A stretch of 49,236 nt of DNA from an uncultured Alphaproteobacteria bacterium (GCA_902580265.1 CACHJY010000009.1:1-49236), one strand, 5' to 3'. Counted from the stretch's first letter, positions 27,816 through 37,723 are shown. Translations and numbers: made by a program. Notes: generated from the letters alone by a model not told the origin.

Positions 27816-28676
27816 ATGAAAGAAAAGTTAGAAGAGGCGCTGAAAAAGGCTATTAAGAAGGCGAGTAGATCGCCTGCCCCACCAAAGTTGGCTGCCGCGA
27901 TGGATTATGCAATCTTTCCAGGCGGTGCTAGAGTTCGGCCTCAGCTTTGCCTCGCTGTTTCCAATGCGTGTGGTTTAGATAATTTTGAACTGTCAATGGC
28001 TTCAGCGGTTTCAGTCGAGATGATGCATTGCGCTAGTTTAGTACATGATGATTTGCCAGTATTTGATAATGCCGAGGTTAGGCGGGGTAAGCCTACTGTT
28101 CATAAGGCCTTTGATGAGCCTTTAGCTGTACTATGTGGAGATTCTCTTATTATCTTAGCAATTCAGGTGCTGACTTCTAAAGGTGTAAGCGCTCCTGATA
28201 GGCTCGGTGAGTTGATAAATGTTTTAACAATGTCAACAGGTATGCCCTATGGTATATGTTCAGGTCAAGGTTGGGAAAGTGAAAAAACCATTGATCTTAG
28301 CTCATATCATAAACTTAAAACGGCCTCATTGTTCGTAGCGGCTACTAAAATGGGAGCAATTTCTGCAGGAGAGGATCCAGAGCCATGGGCAGAGCTTGGG
28401 CAGAGAATCGGTGAGGCATTTCAGGTTGCTGATGATTTGAAGGATTTTTCTGACTCTCAAAAAAGTGGCAAATCGAACAACAGAGACAGCGAAAATGAGC
28501 GCCCTAACGCCGTTTTAAAGCTAGGAGAGCAAGGTGCGATTAAAAGACTTCAAGACATTTTGGCTGGAGCTATAGCTTCTATTCCCTCATGCCCTGGTGA
28601 AGTTGAATTGATTAAAATTGTGAGAAGTCAGGCAGAACGTCTAACCCCAGTAGAGCCTCTTCAAAAGACTTTGTAA
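27816..28676 (+). CDS. crtE: Geranylgeranyl diphosphate synthase CrtE
   Basis: The 286-residue trans-isoprenyl diphosphate synthase has LVHDDLPVFDNAEVRRGKP, the first Asp-rich motif with the DDxx(xx)D form (about residues 77-83). It also has FGGARVRP near residue 30 and the second Asp motif VADDLKDFSD near residue 205. It makes the C20 precursor for carotenoids and for the geranylgeranyl tail of bacteriochlorophyll. It starts the rightward crtE-crtF-bchCXYZ-puf superoperon, divergent from crtD. Confidence 0.95.
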   Translation: MKEKLEEALKKAIKKASRSPAPPKLAAAMDYAIFPGGARVRPQLCLAVSNACGLDNFELSMASAVSVEMMHCASLVHDDLPVFDNAEVRRGKPTVHKAFDEPLAVLCGDSLIILAIQVLTSKGVSAPDRLGELINVLTMSTGMPYGICSGQGWESEKTIDLSSYHKLKTASLFVAATKMGAISAGEDPEPWAELGQRIGEAFQVADDLKDFSDSQKSGKSNNRDSENERPNAVLKLGEQGAIKRLQDILAGAIASIPSCPGEVELIKIVRSQAERLTPVEPLQKTL

Positions 28677-28720
28677 GCCACTTATGTGTTTAACAGGTGT
28701 TTAAGGCCGTTCCTCATTGA

Positions 28721-29851
28721 ATGATTTTGAAAGAAAAAATTAACGTGCTTTATGAAAGCTATTACCGATTCAAGGTTGCTATTTTTTCATCAACTAAAGT
28801 GCATGATGCTATCGCTAAAGTTCCATTTCTTAGAGCTCTTATCAGTTATGAAGGCAATAAGATACATGAGGTAATGTCTGGATTCGTCTATTCACAAATT
28901 CTTCACTTATTGATCAATTTGGGTGTGTTTCAGTTTCTCAAAAAAGAAGGGCGTTCACTTGAAGAAGTAAGCCAGTTTTTGGAACTTGCAAATGAAAGAT
29001 CATTGCTGCTATTGCGTGGTGGGTGTGCTTTGAATTTAATTTGCTATAAAAGAAATAAATATTGGTTAACAAGGGTAGGGGCTCAAATAGTCGGGGTCCC
29101 CGGGCTAATGGATATGATCCAGCACAACCAAATTTTATATCGAGATCTCATAGAGCCAATGAAGTTATTGCAGGGTAGGCGAGAAACAGAGCTGAGTCGT
29201 TTTTGGCCTTATGTAAAAAAAGAAGGAAAAAAAAAGGAGATTTCCACGAAAGTATCTTACGAATACAGTAAGCTCATGCAAACTTCCCAAAGGTTGGTTG
29301 CCGAACAAACTTTGCAGGCATATAGCCTTAAAGGTGTCAAAAGAATTCTCGACATTGGTGGTGGCACGGGCGCTTTTTTATTAGCGGTAAAGAACAAGTA
29401 TCCTAATATTGAAGCTACCGTTTTCGACTTGCCTAATGTAATAAATGTTGCAAAGAGCAATCACCAAGAAACTAATGGTATGGTAGGGCACTTAACTTTT
29501 TGTCCTGGTGATTTTTTAAAGGATGATTTTCCTTCGAATCAAAATGTTATATGCTTAGTAAGGGTTTTGTACGATCATGAAGATGCCACGGTAGAGCTAT
29601 TACTAAGACGAATATACGAGGCTCTTCCCAAAGGTGGTTCCTTGTTAATAACAGAACCAATGTCTGGTGGAAGCAAAGCGATGCGCTCTAGTGATTGCTA
29701 TTTTTCATTTTATACGCTCGCAATGACAACAGGAAAAGTCCGTTCTTTCGAAGAGCACAAAGCGATTCTTCTCAAGGTAGGTTTCTCAAATATTGTTAAG
29801 CATGTTGTAAGTGCTCCATTTATTACCCAAGTTATGAGCGCAAAAAAGTAG
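28721..29851 (+). CDS. crtF: Hydroxyneurosporene-O-methyltransferase CrtF
   Basis: The 376-residue protein has an N-terminal dimerisation/winged-helix part and a class I SAM domain with RILDIGGGTGAFLLAV (about residues 207-222). FDLPNV, the catalytic-region YDHEDA, and LPKGGSLLITEPM follow. It methylates the tertiary hydroxyl made by CrtC. It follows crtE by 44 bases and precedes the bchC promoter. Confidence 0.94.
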   Translation: MILKEKINVLYESYYRFKVAIFSSTKVHDAIAKVPFLRALISYEGNKIHEVMSGFVYSQILHLLINLGVFQFLKKEGRSLEEVSQFLELANERSLLLLRGGCALNLICYKRNKYWLTRVGAQIVGVPGLMDMIQHNQILYRDLIEPMKLLQGRRETELSRFWPYVKKEGKKKEISTKVSYEYSKLMQTSQRLVAEQTLQAYSLKGVKRILDIGGGTGAFLLAVKNKYPNIEATVFDLPNVINVAKSNHQETNGMVGHLTFCPGDFLKDDFPSNQNVICLVRVLYDHEDATVELLLRRIYEALPKGGSLLITEPMSGGSKAMRSSDCYFSFYTLAMTTGKVRSFEEHKAILLKVGFSNIVKHVVSAPFITQVMSAKK

Positions 29852-29874
29852 CTTTTTTTGGTATAAATGCCATA

Positions 29875-29892
29875 TGTCAGAAATTTATTACA
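29875..29892. promoter_or_regulatory. PpsR/CrtJ box 1 upstream of bchC
   Basis: TGTCAGAAATTTATTACA is a perfect TGT-N12-ACA palindrome. It lies five bases before the second box, with centres 23 bases apart, the arrangement used for cooperative CrtJ/PpsR binding in Rhodobacter. Confidence 0.8.
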
Positions 29893-29897
29893 GTTTT

Positions 29898-29915
29898 TGT
29901 CTAAATTTATTGACA
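29898..29915. promoter_or_regulatory. PpsR/CrtJ box 2 upstream of bchC
   Basis: TGTCTAAATTTATTGACA is a perfect TGT-N12-ACA box. Its last six bases, TTGACA, form the -35 element of the bchC promoter, so binding would occlude polymerase. Confidence 0.85.
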
Positions 29916-29938
29916 TTTATTTTTGAGTTAGTTTTAAT
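29910..29938 (+). promoter_or_regulatory. Putative sigma-70 promoter for bchC-bchXYZ-puf
   Basis: TTGACA (29910-29915) is followed after exactly 17 bases by TTTAAT (29933-29938), five of six matches to the -10 consensus. Transcription would start near 29945, leaving a leader of about 150 bases before the bchC ATG. Confidence 0.7.
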
Positions 29939-29994
29939 TATCTAGTATTTACGTAAATAAAGGGGAACAGCTTTTTGATTGGGTATGTAAGAAA

Positions 29995-30051
29995 GCTAGA
30001 CAAAAAAATCGGTTTACCAAGGGGGCCTGGAGGTTTCTGCCTTGTTCTAGC
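29995..30051 (+). other. Possible stem in the bchC leader
   Basis: GCTAGACAA (29995-30003) can pair with TTGTTCTAGC (30042-30051) with one bulged base. Inner GC-rich segments such as CAAGG and CCTTG could pair too. This closes a structured domain inside the roughly 150-base leader, upstream of a bchC ATG that lacks a clear ribosome binding site. Confidence 0.35.
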
Positions 30052-30093
30052 CGTGTCATCTCAAGAAAAAAACTATAATTATCAGTATTTAAT

Positions 30094-31035
30094 ATGGAAA
30101 CCTTAGCAATAGTAATTGATAATCCAGGTCAACTGGACCTGCGTAAAGTTGCCCTAAGGGAACCAGCGCCAGGTGACGTTATTGTTGAAACCCATTTCTC
30201 TGGGGTCTCTACAGGAACAGAGCGGTTATTTTGGAATGGTGACATGCCATTTTTTCCTGGTATGGGTTATCCTCTTGTTCCAGGCTATGAAACTGTCGGA
30301 GTGGTAGTCGACAACAGATCATCTAGAAAACTTAAGATTGGAGATCATGTGTTCGTCCCAGGGGCCAACTGTTATGAAAAGGAAAAAGGCCTTTTCGGTG
30401 CATCCTCTAGCCTTTTAATAGCTTCCGATGAAAAGCTTATAAAAATAGACCCTGCATTGAAAGCTAAAGGGACACTATTTGCACTCGCAGCAACTGCTAG
30501 GCATGCAATAGCAGGGCTTGGTAACAAACTTCCCTCACTTATCATTGGTCATGGCGTCTTAGGAAGGTTGCTAGCCCGATTAACAATAGCAGCTGGTGGT
30601 GAACCCCCGATTGTATGGGAAAGCAATCCTCTTAGAGCGGATAATCAAACTAATTACGAAGTTATCGATCCAGAAAAAGATAATTCTTTGGATCATGAAT
30701 CAATTTATGAGGCCAGTGGAGATATCAGCGTTTTAGATAAGATTATTCCAAAATTGAAAAAAAATGGCGAAATAGTTTTCGCTGGATTTTATTCATCTCC
30801 CATTTCCTTTTCCTTTCCACCTGCATTTATAAAAGAGGCCAGGTTCAGGATTTCAGCAGAATTTAATACGGAAGACATAAATATTACACGATCATTATTA
30901 GAAACCGGTGCTCTATCTTTGGAAGGTTTAATATCGCATGAGAGTAATGTAAATTTCTCGAAAGCCGCTTATCGACAATCTTTTGAAGATCCAGAATGCC
31001 TGAAAATGGCTATTGATTGGAGGGATGTAGCATGA
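30094..31035 (+). CDS. bchC: 3-hydroxyethyl bacteriochlorophyllide a dehydrogenase BchC
   Basis: This 313-residue medium-chain dehydrogenase-like protein oxidises the C3 hydroxyethyl group to acetyl late in bacteriochlorophyll a synthesis. Its N-terminus (METLAIVI, then EPAPGDVIVETHFSGVSTGTERL and FFPGMGYPLVPGYETVG) matches the family closely. LIIGHGVLGRLLARL marks the nucleotide-binding fold. The stop overlaps the bchX start as ATGA. The ATG lacks a clear ribosome site but is fixed by the conserved N-terminus. Confidence 0.95.
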   Translation: METLAIVIDNPGQLDLRKVALREPAPGDVIVETHFSGVSTGTERLFWNGDMPFFPGMGYPLVPGYETVGVVVDNRSSRKLKIGDHVFVPGANCYEKEKGLFGASSSLLIASDEKLIKIDPALKAKGTLFALAATARHAIAGLGNKLPSLIIGHGVLGRLLARLTIAAGGEPPIVWESNPLRADNQTNYEVIDPEKDNSLDHESIYEASGDISVLDKIIPKLKKNGEIVFAGFYSSPISFSFPPAFIKEARFRISAEFNTEDINITRSLLETGALSLEGLISHESNVNFSKAAYRQSFEDPECLKMAIDWRDVA

Positions 31036-32054
31036 GTTTAGATAACCCGACTACTACGTTAGATAAGAAAGATTTAGAAAAACACCATGAGGACCTTCGA
31101 GAAGAAGCAAATCAACCTATTGATGAAGTTCCAATTGGTGAGCCAACAAAAAAAACCCAGATAATAGCGATCTACGGTAAAGGAGGCATCGGTAAAAGTT
31201 TCACTCTTGCAAATCTCAGTCATATGATGGCAGAGCAAGGAAAAAGAGTTTTACTCATAGGATGTGACCCAAAATCCGACACCACTTCTCTCTTATTCGG
31301 GGGAAAGGCTTGCCCAACTATACTTGAAACATCGACTAATAAGAAACTTGCGGGCGAAGAAGTTACTATTGGAGACGTGTGTTTTAAAAGAAATGGTGTA
31401 TTTGCGATGGAGCTTGGTGGGCCAGAAGTAGGAAGAGGATGCGGTGGACGAGGCATCATCCATGGCTTTGAGTTATTGGAGAAGCTAGGGTTTCACGATT
31501 GGGATTTTGATTACGTTTTATTGGATTTTTTGGGTGATGTGGTTTGTGGCGGTTTCGGATTGCCAATAGCAAGGGATATGGCTCAAAAAGTTATATTAGT
31601 CGCCTCAAACGATCTTCAATCCCTATATGTAGCAAATAATGTTTGTTCAGCAGTAGAGTACTTCAGAAAATTAGGTGGAAACGTTGGCGTGGCAGGCTTG
31701 GTAATTAACAAAGACGATGGGTCCGGTGAAGCAGCAGCTTTTGCTGAGACCGTAAAAATACCTATTCTTGCAAGTATACCTCAAGACGATGATCTGAGAA
31801 AGAAGTCCGCAAATTATCATATTGTTGGAACAAAAGAGTCGAAGTGGGGAGACCTGTTTGCTGAGCTAGGAACCAACACAGCTGAGGCTCCACCTCTTAG
31901 ACCAAAGCCACTTGACCAAGATGGCCTTCTCAATTTGTTTGCAGCCAGTGAGACAGGAGCTGACTTTGTGTTGCAACCAGCTACCGATGCTGACATGAGA
32001 GGAAAATTTGCAAAACCCAAGGAGTCGTTAGAAGTCGTATATGACGAAGTGTAA
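31032..32054 (+). CDS. bchX: Chlorophyllide a reductase iron protein BchX
   Basis: This 340-residue NifH-like ATPase has the P-loop YGKGGIGKSFT (about residues 48-58), the DPKSDTT switch, and cluster-ligating cysteines in GGPEVGRGCGGRG and LGDVVCGGFG. It donates electrons to BchYZ, which reduce ring B of chlorophyllide a. ATG 31032 is chosen over an in-frame ATG five codons earlier because it forms the ATGA overlap with the bchC stop. Confidence 0.96.
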   Translation: MSLDNPTTTLDKKDLEKHHEDLREEANQPIDEVPIGEPTKKTQIIAIYGKGGIGKSFTLANLSHMMAEQGKRVLLIGCDPKSDTTSLLFGGKACPTILETSTNKKLAGEEVTIGDVCFKRNGVFAMELGGPEVGRGCGGRGIIHGFELLEKLGFHDWDFDYVLLDFLGDVVCGGFGLPIARDMAQKVILVASNDLQSLYVANNVCSAVEYFRKLGGNVGVAGLVINKDDGSGEAAAFAETVKIPILASIPQDDDLRKKSANYHIVGTKESKWGDLFAELGTNTAEAPPLRPKPLDQDGLLNLFAASETGADFVLQPATDADMRGKFAKPKESLEVVYDEV

Positions 32055-32073
32055 AGAGAAAAAATTAAGAAGA

Positions 32074-33651
32074 ATGAGCACAAACAGAGAAATAAAATAT
32101 GATGCAGCAGATGTCGTCAAGTTGAATGATGAGGTCAATGTTGATTTGGAAGATAAGAAGCATGGCGGCGTAGGCACCACCTCTGATGGCCTTTGCGGGT
32201 CCTCATCTCTTAAGGGTAATGCGGAAAGAGGCGCTAACAAAGAGCTTATCCAAAATATGCGAAAAGATTACCCCTTGGGTCCTCATGATAAGCCACAAAG
32301 CATGTGCCCCGCTTTTGGCTCTCTAAGGGTTGGTCTGCGAATGAAGCGAGTGGCAACTGTGCTATCAGGCTCTGCCTGCTGTGTCTATGGGTTAACCTTT
32401 GTCTCACATTTTTATGGAGCGCGAAGATCTGTCGGTTATGTACCTTTTTCCTCCGAGACCCTGGTAACAGGAAAATTATATGAAGATATTTTAGAGTCTG
32501 CACATGAAATGGCTGACCCCGATAGGTTTGATGCTGTTGTTTTCACAAATCTATGCGTTCCTAGCGCTTCTGGGGTTCCTTTAAGACTTCTCCCAAAAGA
32601 AATTAATGGGGTTAGGATAATCGGTATTGATGTGCCTGGTTTTGGAATTCCCACACACGCCGAGGCAAAAGACGTCTTGGCTGGTGCATTACTGAATTAT
32701 GCGAAAAACGAAATCGAGTCTGGTCCAGTGGCTGCTCCAGCTTCAAAAAAATCAGATAGACCGACTGTTACATTATTAGGAGAAATGTTTCCGGCAGATC
32801 CTATGAATATTGGAGCGATTTTGGAGCCTCTCGGGTTAGCCGCGGGACAGGTTATACCTTGCAGAGAGTGGCGTGAATTGTACGCAGCACTTGATTGCGG
32901 CGCCGTTGCTGCTATCCATCCGTTTTACACCGCTGCTGTGAGAGAGTTTGAAGACGCTGGTAAGCCAATTATTGGATCGGCCCCGGTGGGTGTTGAAGGT
33001 ACTAATTCTTGGATCGATAGTATAGGCGATACTTTTAACATCGCGAAAAAGATAATTGGAGAAGCTAAACAAAAGATTCTGCCGCAAATACAAAAATCTC
33101 TTGATGACAAAAAAATTAATAACAAAATTACAGTATCGGGCTATGAGGGCTCGGAACTTATAGTAGCAAGAACGCTCATAGAGGCAGGCGCTGAAGTCCC
33201 TTATGTAGGAACAGCCTGTCCCAAGACTAAATGGTCTACTGAAGACAAAGATTGGTTGGAGAGTAAAGGAGTTTTTGTAAAGTTTAGGGCGAGTTTGGAG
33301 GATGATATCTCAGCGGTGAAGAGCGTTAACCCTGATTTGGCTATTGGAACGACTCCAGTAGTACAAAAAGCTAAAGAGTTAGGCATTCCCTCTCTTTATT
33401 ACACAAATTTAATTTCAGCTCGGCCAATAATGGGTGTCGCTGGAGCGGGAAGCTTAGCCGAGGTAATATTGCAGGCCATAAGCAATGGGTCACGAATGGA
33501 AAAAATGAAGAGTTTCTTCGAGGGTGTCGGGGAAGGTGATACCGCAGGAGTTTGGGAGGGTGAGCCAAACCTTAAACCCCAGTACCGAGCCCACCAAGCA
33601 AAGAAAATAGAGAAAAGAAAGATCGCCGCAAAGGCAGAGGAGATGATTTAG
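32074..33651 (+). CDS. bchY: Chlorophyllide a reductase subunit Y
   Basis: This NifD-like subunit of chlorophyllide oxidoreductase has [36 protein letters not shown] and [12 protein letters not shown]. These supply cysteines for the inter-subunit iron-sulfur cluster. ATG 32074 (525 residues) follows an AAGAAG ribosome-type site and lies 19 bases after bchX. An earlier in-frame ATG at 32041, overlapping bchX, is possible but adds a lysine-rich, non-conserved extension. The stop TAG shares its G with the bchZ start. Confidence 0.95.
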   Translation: MSTNREIKYDAADVVKLNDEVNVDLEDKKHGGVGTTSDGLCGSSSLKGNAERGANKELIQNMRKDYPLGPHDKPQSMCPAFGSLRVGLRMKRVATVLSGSACCVYGLTFVSHFYGARRSVGYVPFSSETLVTGKLYEDILESAHEMADPDRFDAVVFTNLCVPSASGVPLRLLPKEINGVRIIGIDVPGFGIPTHAEAKDVLAGALLNYAKNEIESGPVAAPASKKSDRPTVTLLGEMFPADPMNIGAILEPLGLAAGQVIPCREWRELYAALDCGAVAAIHPFYTAAVREFEDAGKPIIGSAPVGVEGTNSWIDSIGDTFNIAKKIIGEAKQKILPQIQKSLDDKKINNKITVSGYEGSELIVARTLIEAGAEVPYVGTACPKTKWSTEDKDWLESKGVFVKFRASLEDDISAVKSVNPDLAIGTTPVVQKAKELGIPSLYYTNLISARPIMGVAGAGSLAEVILQAISNGSRMEKMKSFFEGVGEGDTAGVWEGEPNLKPQYRAHQAKKIEKRKIAAKAEEMI

Positions 33652-35132
33652 TGTTAATTCAGGATCACGATAGAGCGGGAGGATATTGGGGGTCAGTTTA
33701 TGCTTTTTGTGGCGTAAAAGGCCTTCAAGTCGTTGTAGACGGCCCAGTGGGGTGTGAAAACCTACCCGTAACATCAGTACTTCACTACACGGATGCTTTG
33801 CCTCCACATGAGTTACCAATTGTGGTCACTGGATTAGGCGAGGAGGAGCTAGGACGAGAAGGAACAGAAGGAGCTATGAAACGTGCCTGGGATACCTTAG
33901 ATCCTGTATTGCCGGCTGTTGTTGTAACTGGGTCAATTGCAGAAATGATAGGAGGAGGTGTGACACCTCAAGGCACAAATATTCAAAGGTTCTTACCAAG
34001 GACGATTGATGAAGACCAATGGCAGGCTGCAGATAGATCTATGACATGGCTTTTCACTAACTTTGGAATGACCAAAGGCAGAATGCCAAAAGAAGCAAAA
34101 AGGGAGGAAAATTCCAAACCCAGGGTAAATATTTTGGGCCCTATGTACGGGACTTTTAATATGCCTTCCGATTTAGCAGAAATTAGACGACTTATAGAAG
34201 GCATTGGCGCAGAAGTAAATATGGTTATGCCTATGGGCGCTCATGTAGCAGAGATGTCGAAGCTTGTGAATGCTGATGCAAATATTGTGATGTATAGAGA
34301 GTTCGGTAGAGGTTTAGCTGAGCTATTGGGTAAGCCATATTTGCAGGCCCCAATTGGCATTGATAGTACAACTAAATTCTTAAGGAAATTGGGAGAGATG
34401 CTGAATATTGATGTTGAAGGCTTCATCGAAAAAGAGAAGCATTCAACCATTAAACCTGTATGGGATCTTTGGCGATCTGTCACACAGGATTTTTTCGCAA
34501 CGGCCAGTTTCGGAATTGTCGCTAATGAAACATACACAAGAGGCATAAGAAACTTTTTGGAGAATGAATTAGGCCTTCCCTGTCAATTTGCGGTAGCACG
34601 AGTTGCCGGGAAGAAGACCGATAATGAAAAAATTAGAAATCTTATAAAGCAAACTAGACCTCTAGTGTTGATGGGATCCATAAATGAAAAAATGTATCTT
34701 GCAGAGGCAGGCCAAGGCTTTGGGCCAAAAGCATCATTCATTCCAGCGAGTTTTCCAGGAGCAGCAATTAGACGTGCTGTTGGTACACCGATGATGGGGT
34801 ACTCGGGATCAACTTATTTATTGCAAGAAATTTGTAATGGATTATTTGATGCGCTCTTTCACATATTGCCGCTCGGATCTGATTTGGATAAAGCAGATGC
34901 GACATTAACTAAATTGAGAAAAGAGTTGCCATGGGATCAGGAAGCAAAAGATATTTTGGAAAAAATTGTGGCCAAGCATTCACCTTTAACCAGAATTTCT
35001 GCTACTAAAACGCTTCGTGATCAAGCCGAAAAAATAGCACTACAAAATGGTGATAAGAAAGTAGCAAAAGAGATCATAAAAATGCTTAACCCAGAGGATG
35101 AAGAAGTTAACAAAAGTAATAAGGTTGCATAA
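33651..35132 (+). CDS. bchZ: Chlorophyllide a reductase subunit Z
   Basis: The 493-residue NifK-like partner of BchY begins at GTG 33651 with [19 protein letters not shown], the family N-terminus. [14 protein letters not shown] holds a cluster cysteine, and [15 protein letters not shown] and [11 protein letters not shown] follow. BchXYZ saturates ring B, turning the chlorin into a bacteriochlorin. The C-terminal part (about 430-493) is lysine/glutamate rich. pufQ follows after 12 bases. Confidence 0.95.
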   Translation: MLIQDHDRAGGYWGSVYAFCGVKGLQVVVDGPVGCENLPVTSVLHYTDALPPHELPIVVTGLGEEELGREGTEGAMKRAWDTLDPVLPAVVVTGSIAEMIGGGVTPQGTNIQRFLPRTIDEDQWQAADRSMTWLFTNFGMTKGRMPKEAKREENSKPRVNILGPMYGTFNMPSDLAEIRRLIEGIGAEVNMVMPMGAHVAEMSKLVNADANIVMYREFGRGLAELLGKPYLQAPIGIDSTTKFLRKLGEMLNIDVEGFIEKEKHSTIKPVWDLWRSVTQDFFATASFGIVANETYTRGIRNFLENELGLPCQFAVARVAGKKTDNEKIRNLIKQTRPLVLMGSINEKMYLAEAGQGFGPKASFIPASFPGAAIRRAVGTPMMGYSGSTYLLQEICNGLFDALFHILPLGSDLDKADATLTKLRKELPWDQEAKDILEKIVAKHSPLTRISATKTLRDQAEKIALQNGDKKVAKEIIKMLNPEDEEVNKSNKVA

Positions 35133-35144
35133 GGAGGGACTGCG

Positions 35145-35330
35145 ATGAGAAGAACAAGAAAAAAGCCAATTTGGGAGTATCGAATTTACTTCACAGTAAT
35201 ATTTATTTTTTCATTACCAGGAGCACTGCTCACCTGTATGAAAAGTCTAGTGAAAGGAAAAATTGAAAAAGATATGTTTAGTAAGGCATGGGCAAATGCC
35301 AAAACAATTACGCCCATGATTTTTTCATGA
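35145..35330 (+). CDS. pufQ: PufQ, bacteriochlorophyll synthesis cofactor
   Basis: The 61-residue protein has a basic start (MRRTRKKPIWEYRIYFTVIF), one membrane helix (about residues 13-33) and a polar C-terminus. This pattern and its position between bchZ and pufB identify PufQ of Rhodobacteraceae. It is reported to stimulate bacteriochlorophyll production, possibly as a pigment carrier. The ribosome site AAGGAGGG is very strong. Confidence 0.9.
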   Translation: MRRTRKKPIWEYRIYFTVIFIFSLPGALLTCMKSLVKGKIEKDMFSKAWANAKTITPMIFS

Positions 35331-35427
35331 GGTTTTTAAAGAATTCTTACCGTCTTTTGGCGGAAGGATCGTTGCTAGCGCATAAGGTGCTTGCAGCGCA
35401 ACAGTCACTTAATCCGGAGGATGTATA

Positions 35428-35586
35428 ATGGCTGGAAATAATGACCTGTCTTTATCAGGTTTAACAGATGAACAGGCGCAAGAATTACATAGCGTTTATA
35501 TGAGTGGACTATGGACATTTACCATAATGTGCATATTAGCTCACATAGCGACATGGATCTGGCGTCCTTGGTTCTATTTCGGTTGA
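35428..35586 (+). CDS. pufB: LH1 antenna beta polypeptide
   Basis: The 52-residue peptide contains [20 protein letters not shown], one membrane helix and WIWRPWF, nearly identical in pattern to Rhodobacter PufB. His39 is the bacteriochlorophyll ligand and His21 is the conserved N-terminal histidine. The ATG at 35428 follows CCGGAGG by seven bases. It is too short for many gene finders. It is the first light-harvesting gene of the puf operon. Confidence 0.97.
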   Translation: MAGNNDLSLSGLTDEQAQELHSVYMSGLWTFTIMCILAHIATWIWRPWFYFG

Positions 35587-35596
35587 GGAGAAAGAA

Positions 35597-35755
35597 ATGA
35601 GTCACTTTTATAAAATATGGCTGATATTTGATCCTAGACGAGTGTTTGTCGCACAGGGCGTCTTTCTCTTCTTGCTAGCAGCAATGATTCATTTAGTGTT
35701 GCTCAGCACCGATCACTTCAATTGGTTTGAAGCCGCAGCAAGAGCAGCTGGCTAA
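35597..35755 (+). CDS. pufA: LH1 antenna alpha polypeptide
   Basis: The 52-residue peptide starts [20 protein letters not shown] and has the helix [18 protein letters not shown] with bacteriochlorophyll ligand His32, closely matching Rhodobacter PufA. The tail EAAARAAG is short. It starts 10 bases after pufB behind GAGGAG. Together with PufB it forms the LH1 ring around the reaction centre. Confidence 0.97.
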   Translation: MSHFYKIWLIFDPRRVFVAQGVFLFLLAAMIHLVLLSTDHFNWFEAAARAAG

Positions 35756-35773
35756 AAACCTACGAGTCGCTGT

Positions 35774-35807
35774 GGGCGAGAACCAGTCCCCCCTTAGGAT
35801 CTCGCCC
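35774..35807 (+). other. pufA-pufL intercistronic RNA hairpin
   Basis: GGGCGAGA (35774-35781) pairs perfectly with TCTCGCCC (35800-35807) around an 18-base loop. In Rhodobacter a hairpin at this place protects the pufBA segment from 3' decay, giving more LH1 than reaction-centre mRNA. There is no T-run, so it is a stability element rather than a terminator. Confidence 0.8.
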
Positions 35808-35868
35808 GTGGCATTCTGACTGGCTATTATTTGTCAGTCAGCAGAGTAATTTGAATGGAGGTCATGGA

Positions 35869-36717
35869 ATGGCATTACTCAGTTTTGAAAAAAAGTATCG
35901 TGTTCCAGGCGGTACTCTTATAGGTCGGGATTTATTTGACTTTTGGGTCGGGCCGTTTTATGTCGGCTTTTTTGGTGTCTCGACAATTTTCTTTGCTGCC
36001 CTTGGTAGCATTATGATTTTTTGGGGCGCTGCTCTGCAGGGAGTTTGGAATCCCTGGTTGATAAGTATTGAGCCGCCTCCTCTTGCATACGGATTAAAAA
36101 TGGCACCCATGAACGATGGTGGTTTGTGGCAGGTTATAACTTTATGTGCGATTGGAGCCTTTGGTAGTTGGATGCTAAGGCAAGTCGAAATTTCAAGAAA
36201 GTTAGGAATGGATTACCATATTCCCTTTGCCTTTTCGTTTGCAATTTTTGCTTTTGTTTCTTTGGTAGTTATTAGACCAGTTTTAATGGGTGCATGGGCT
36301 CATGGGTTCCCATATGGCATCTTTTCCCATTTAGACTGGGTATCTTATACTGGATATCAATATGGTAATTTCCATTATAATCCAATCCATATGCTTGCAA
36401 TTGCGTGTTTCTTTACCACCACGATGTTGCTTGCATTACACGGCTCATTGATTTTGTCTGCGGCAAATCCAGAAAAGGGTGAGGAAGCAAAAACACCTGA
36501 CCATGAAGACACCTATTTTAGAGATTTCATAGGATACTCTATAGGTACTCTTGGAATTCACAGGTTAGGATTATTTGTGGCTTTAAGTGCTGGTTGGTGG
36601 TCTGCCATATGCATTATTATATCTGGGCCTTCTTGGTTGATGCCAGATGGCGAAAGCTGGATAGAATGGTGGGATTGGTGGCCAAATTTCTTCACATTCG
36701 CAAGTATAGGAGGTTAA
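35869..36717 (+). CDS. pufL: Photosynthetic reaction centre L subunit
   Basis: The 282-residue five-helix protein has [25 protein letters not shown] at the N-terminus. The cofactor-binding histidines lie in [14 protein letters not shown] and [12 protein letters not shown], and the later iron/quinone-site segment in [12 protein letters not shown] 35869 has GGAGGT seven bases upstream, and a TTG six codons earlier is rejected. It ends at TAA 36717, with the pufM ribosome site AGGAGG just inside its end. Confidence 0.97.
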   Translation: MALLSFEKKYRVPGGTLIGRDLFDFWVGPFYVGFFGVSTIFFAALGSIMIFWGAALQGVWNPWLISIEPPPLAYGLKMAPMNDGGLWQVITLCAIGAFGSWMLRQVEISRKLGMDYHIPFAFSFAIFAFVSLVVIRPVLMGAWAHGFPYGIFSHLDWVSYTGYQYGNFHYNPIHMLAIACFFTTTMLLALHGSLILSAANPEKGEEAKTPDHEDTYFRDFIGYSIGTLGIHRLGLFVALSAGWWSAICIIISGPSWLMPDGESWIEWWDWWPNFFTFASIGG

Positions 36718-36718
36718 G

Positions 36719-37666
36719 ATGGCAGAATACCATAATATTTTAACTCAGGTTCAAGTACGTGGACCAGCAGAAATGGGCCTTGATGAAAGAGGTGTGGTGG
36801 CCAAGGAACGAGGAGTAGAACCACGTTTTTCTTCAATACTCGGATATGTTGGCAACGCTCAATTAGGGCCTGTTCATTTAGGGATGTTTGGTACTGTAGC
36901 CTTTTTCCTTGGAACTGCATGGTTCTTTTTAACCGGGATCGGTATGCTCCAATCAGTAGATTGGTCATGGCAAGCGCTTTGGAGAGATTTATGGTGGATT
37001 TCTCTTGATCCTCCTGGTGAGGAATATGGCCTTGGCTTTCCACCTATTTGGGAAGGCGGCCTGTATTTGATTGCTAGTGCGTGTCTTTTAATAGCTGTTT
37101 TAAGCTGGTGGATCAGATCTTATCTTCGTGCACATGAACTAGGAATGGGTAAACATGTTTGCTGGGCTTTTGCAGCAGCAATATGGCTATTTCTTGTAAT
37201 TGGACTTTTTAGACCAGTAGCCATGGGGACATGGTCAGAAATGGTACCTTATGGAATTTTTCCACACCTTGATTGGACAAATTACCTTTCATTAAATCAT
37301 GGCAATTTGTTCTATAATCCATTTCATGCATTAAGTATTGTCTTTCTTTATGGATCAGCACTACTCTTTGCAATGCATGGTGCTACTATCTTAGCAACTT
37401 CGCGGCTAGGAGGAGATAGAGAGTTGGAACAAATCTACGATCGTGGAACTGCGTCCGAGCGTGCAGCTCTGTTCTGGAGATGGACCATGGGTTTTAACGC
37501 ATCTATGGAAGGAATTCATAGATGGGCTTGGTGGTTTGCCATTCTTTGTCCTATCACCGGTGGCATCGGTATATTATTAACAGGGACTGTTGTCGACGAC
37601 TGGTTTAGTTGGGCTGTAGCGCATGGCTTTGCAGTTGAGGGCGGCTTGTATAACGGTCCAAGTTAG
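36719..37666 (+). CDS. pufM: Photosynthetic reaction centre M subunit
   Basis: The 315-residue protein starts [20 protein letters not shown]. It shows the special-pair and quinone-region segments [31 protein letters not shown] and [18 protein letters not shown]. It pairs with PufL. Its C-terminus ends GGLYNGPS, and the next gene is dxs. No pufC (tetrahaem cytochrome) or pufX lies between. Confidence 0.97.
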   Translation: MAEYHNILTQVQVRGPAEMGLDERGVVAKERGVEPRFSSILGYVGNAQLGPVHLGMFGTVAFFLGTAWFFLTGIGMLQSVDWSWQALWRDLWWISLDPPGEEYGLGFPPIWEGGLYLIASACLLIAVLSWWIRSYLRAHELGMGKHVCWAFAAAIWLFLVIGLFRPVAMGTWSEMVPYGIFPHLDWTNYLSLNHGNLFYNPFHALSIVFLYGSALLFAMHGATILATSRLGGDRELEQIYDRGTASERAALFWRWTMGFNASMEGIHRWAWWFAILCPITGGIGILLTGTVVDDWFSWAVAHGFAVEGGLYNGPS

Positions 37667-37680
37667 GCAATTATAATCTG

Positions 37681-37704
37681 CGTGGGGGAAGTGTTTCTCC
37701 CACG
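37681..37704 (+). other. RNA hairpin at the 3' end of the puf genes
   Basis: CGTGGGGGAA (37681-37690) pairs with TTCTCCCACG (37695-37704) over ten base pairs (one G-U) with a GTGT loop. No T-run follows, so it is more likely a 3'-end stabilising or processing signal than a simple terminator. It also rules out the upstream dxs start inside it. Confidence 0.75.
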
Positions 37705-37723
37705 TAAAAACATAAGTTTAGTT

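Noticed and set aside
32041..32073. bchY start overlapping bchX
   Set aside because: The lysine-rich extension is not family-like; ATG 32074 has a better ribosome site. Not excluded.
37682..37723. Longer dxs with 14 extra N-terminal residues
   Set aside because: The extra codons lie inside the strong hairpin after pufM and match no Dxs N-terminus; ATG 37724 fits.
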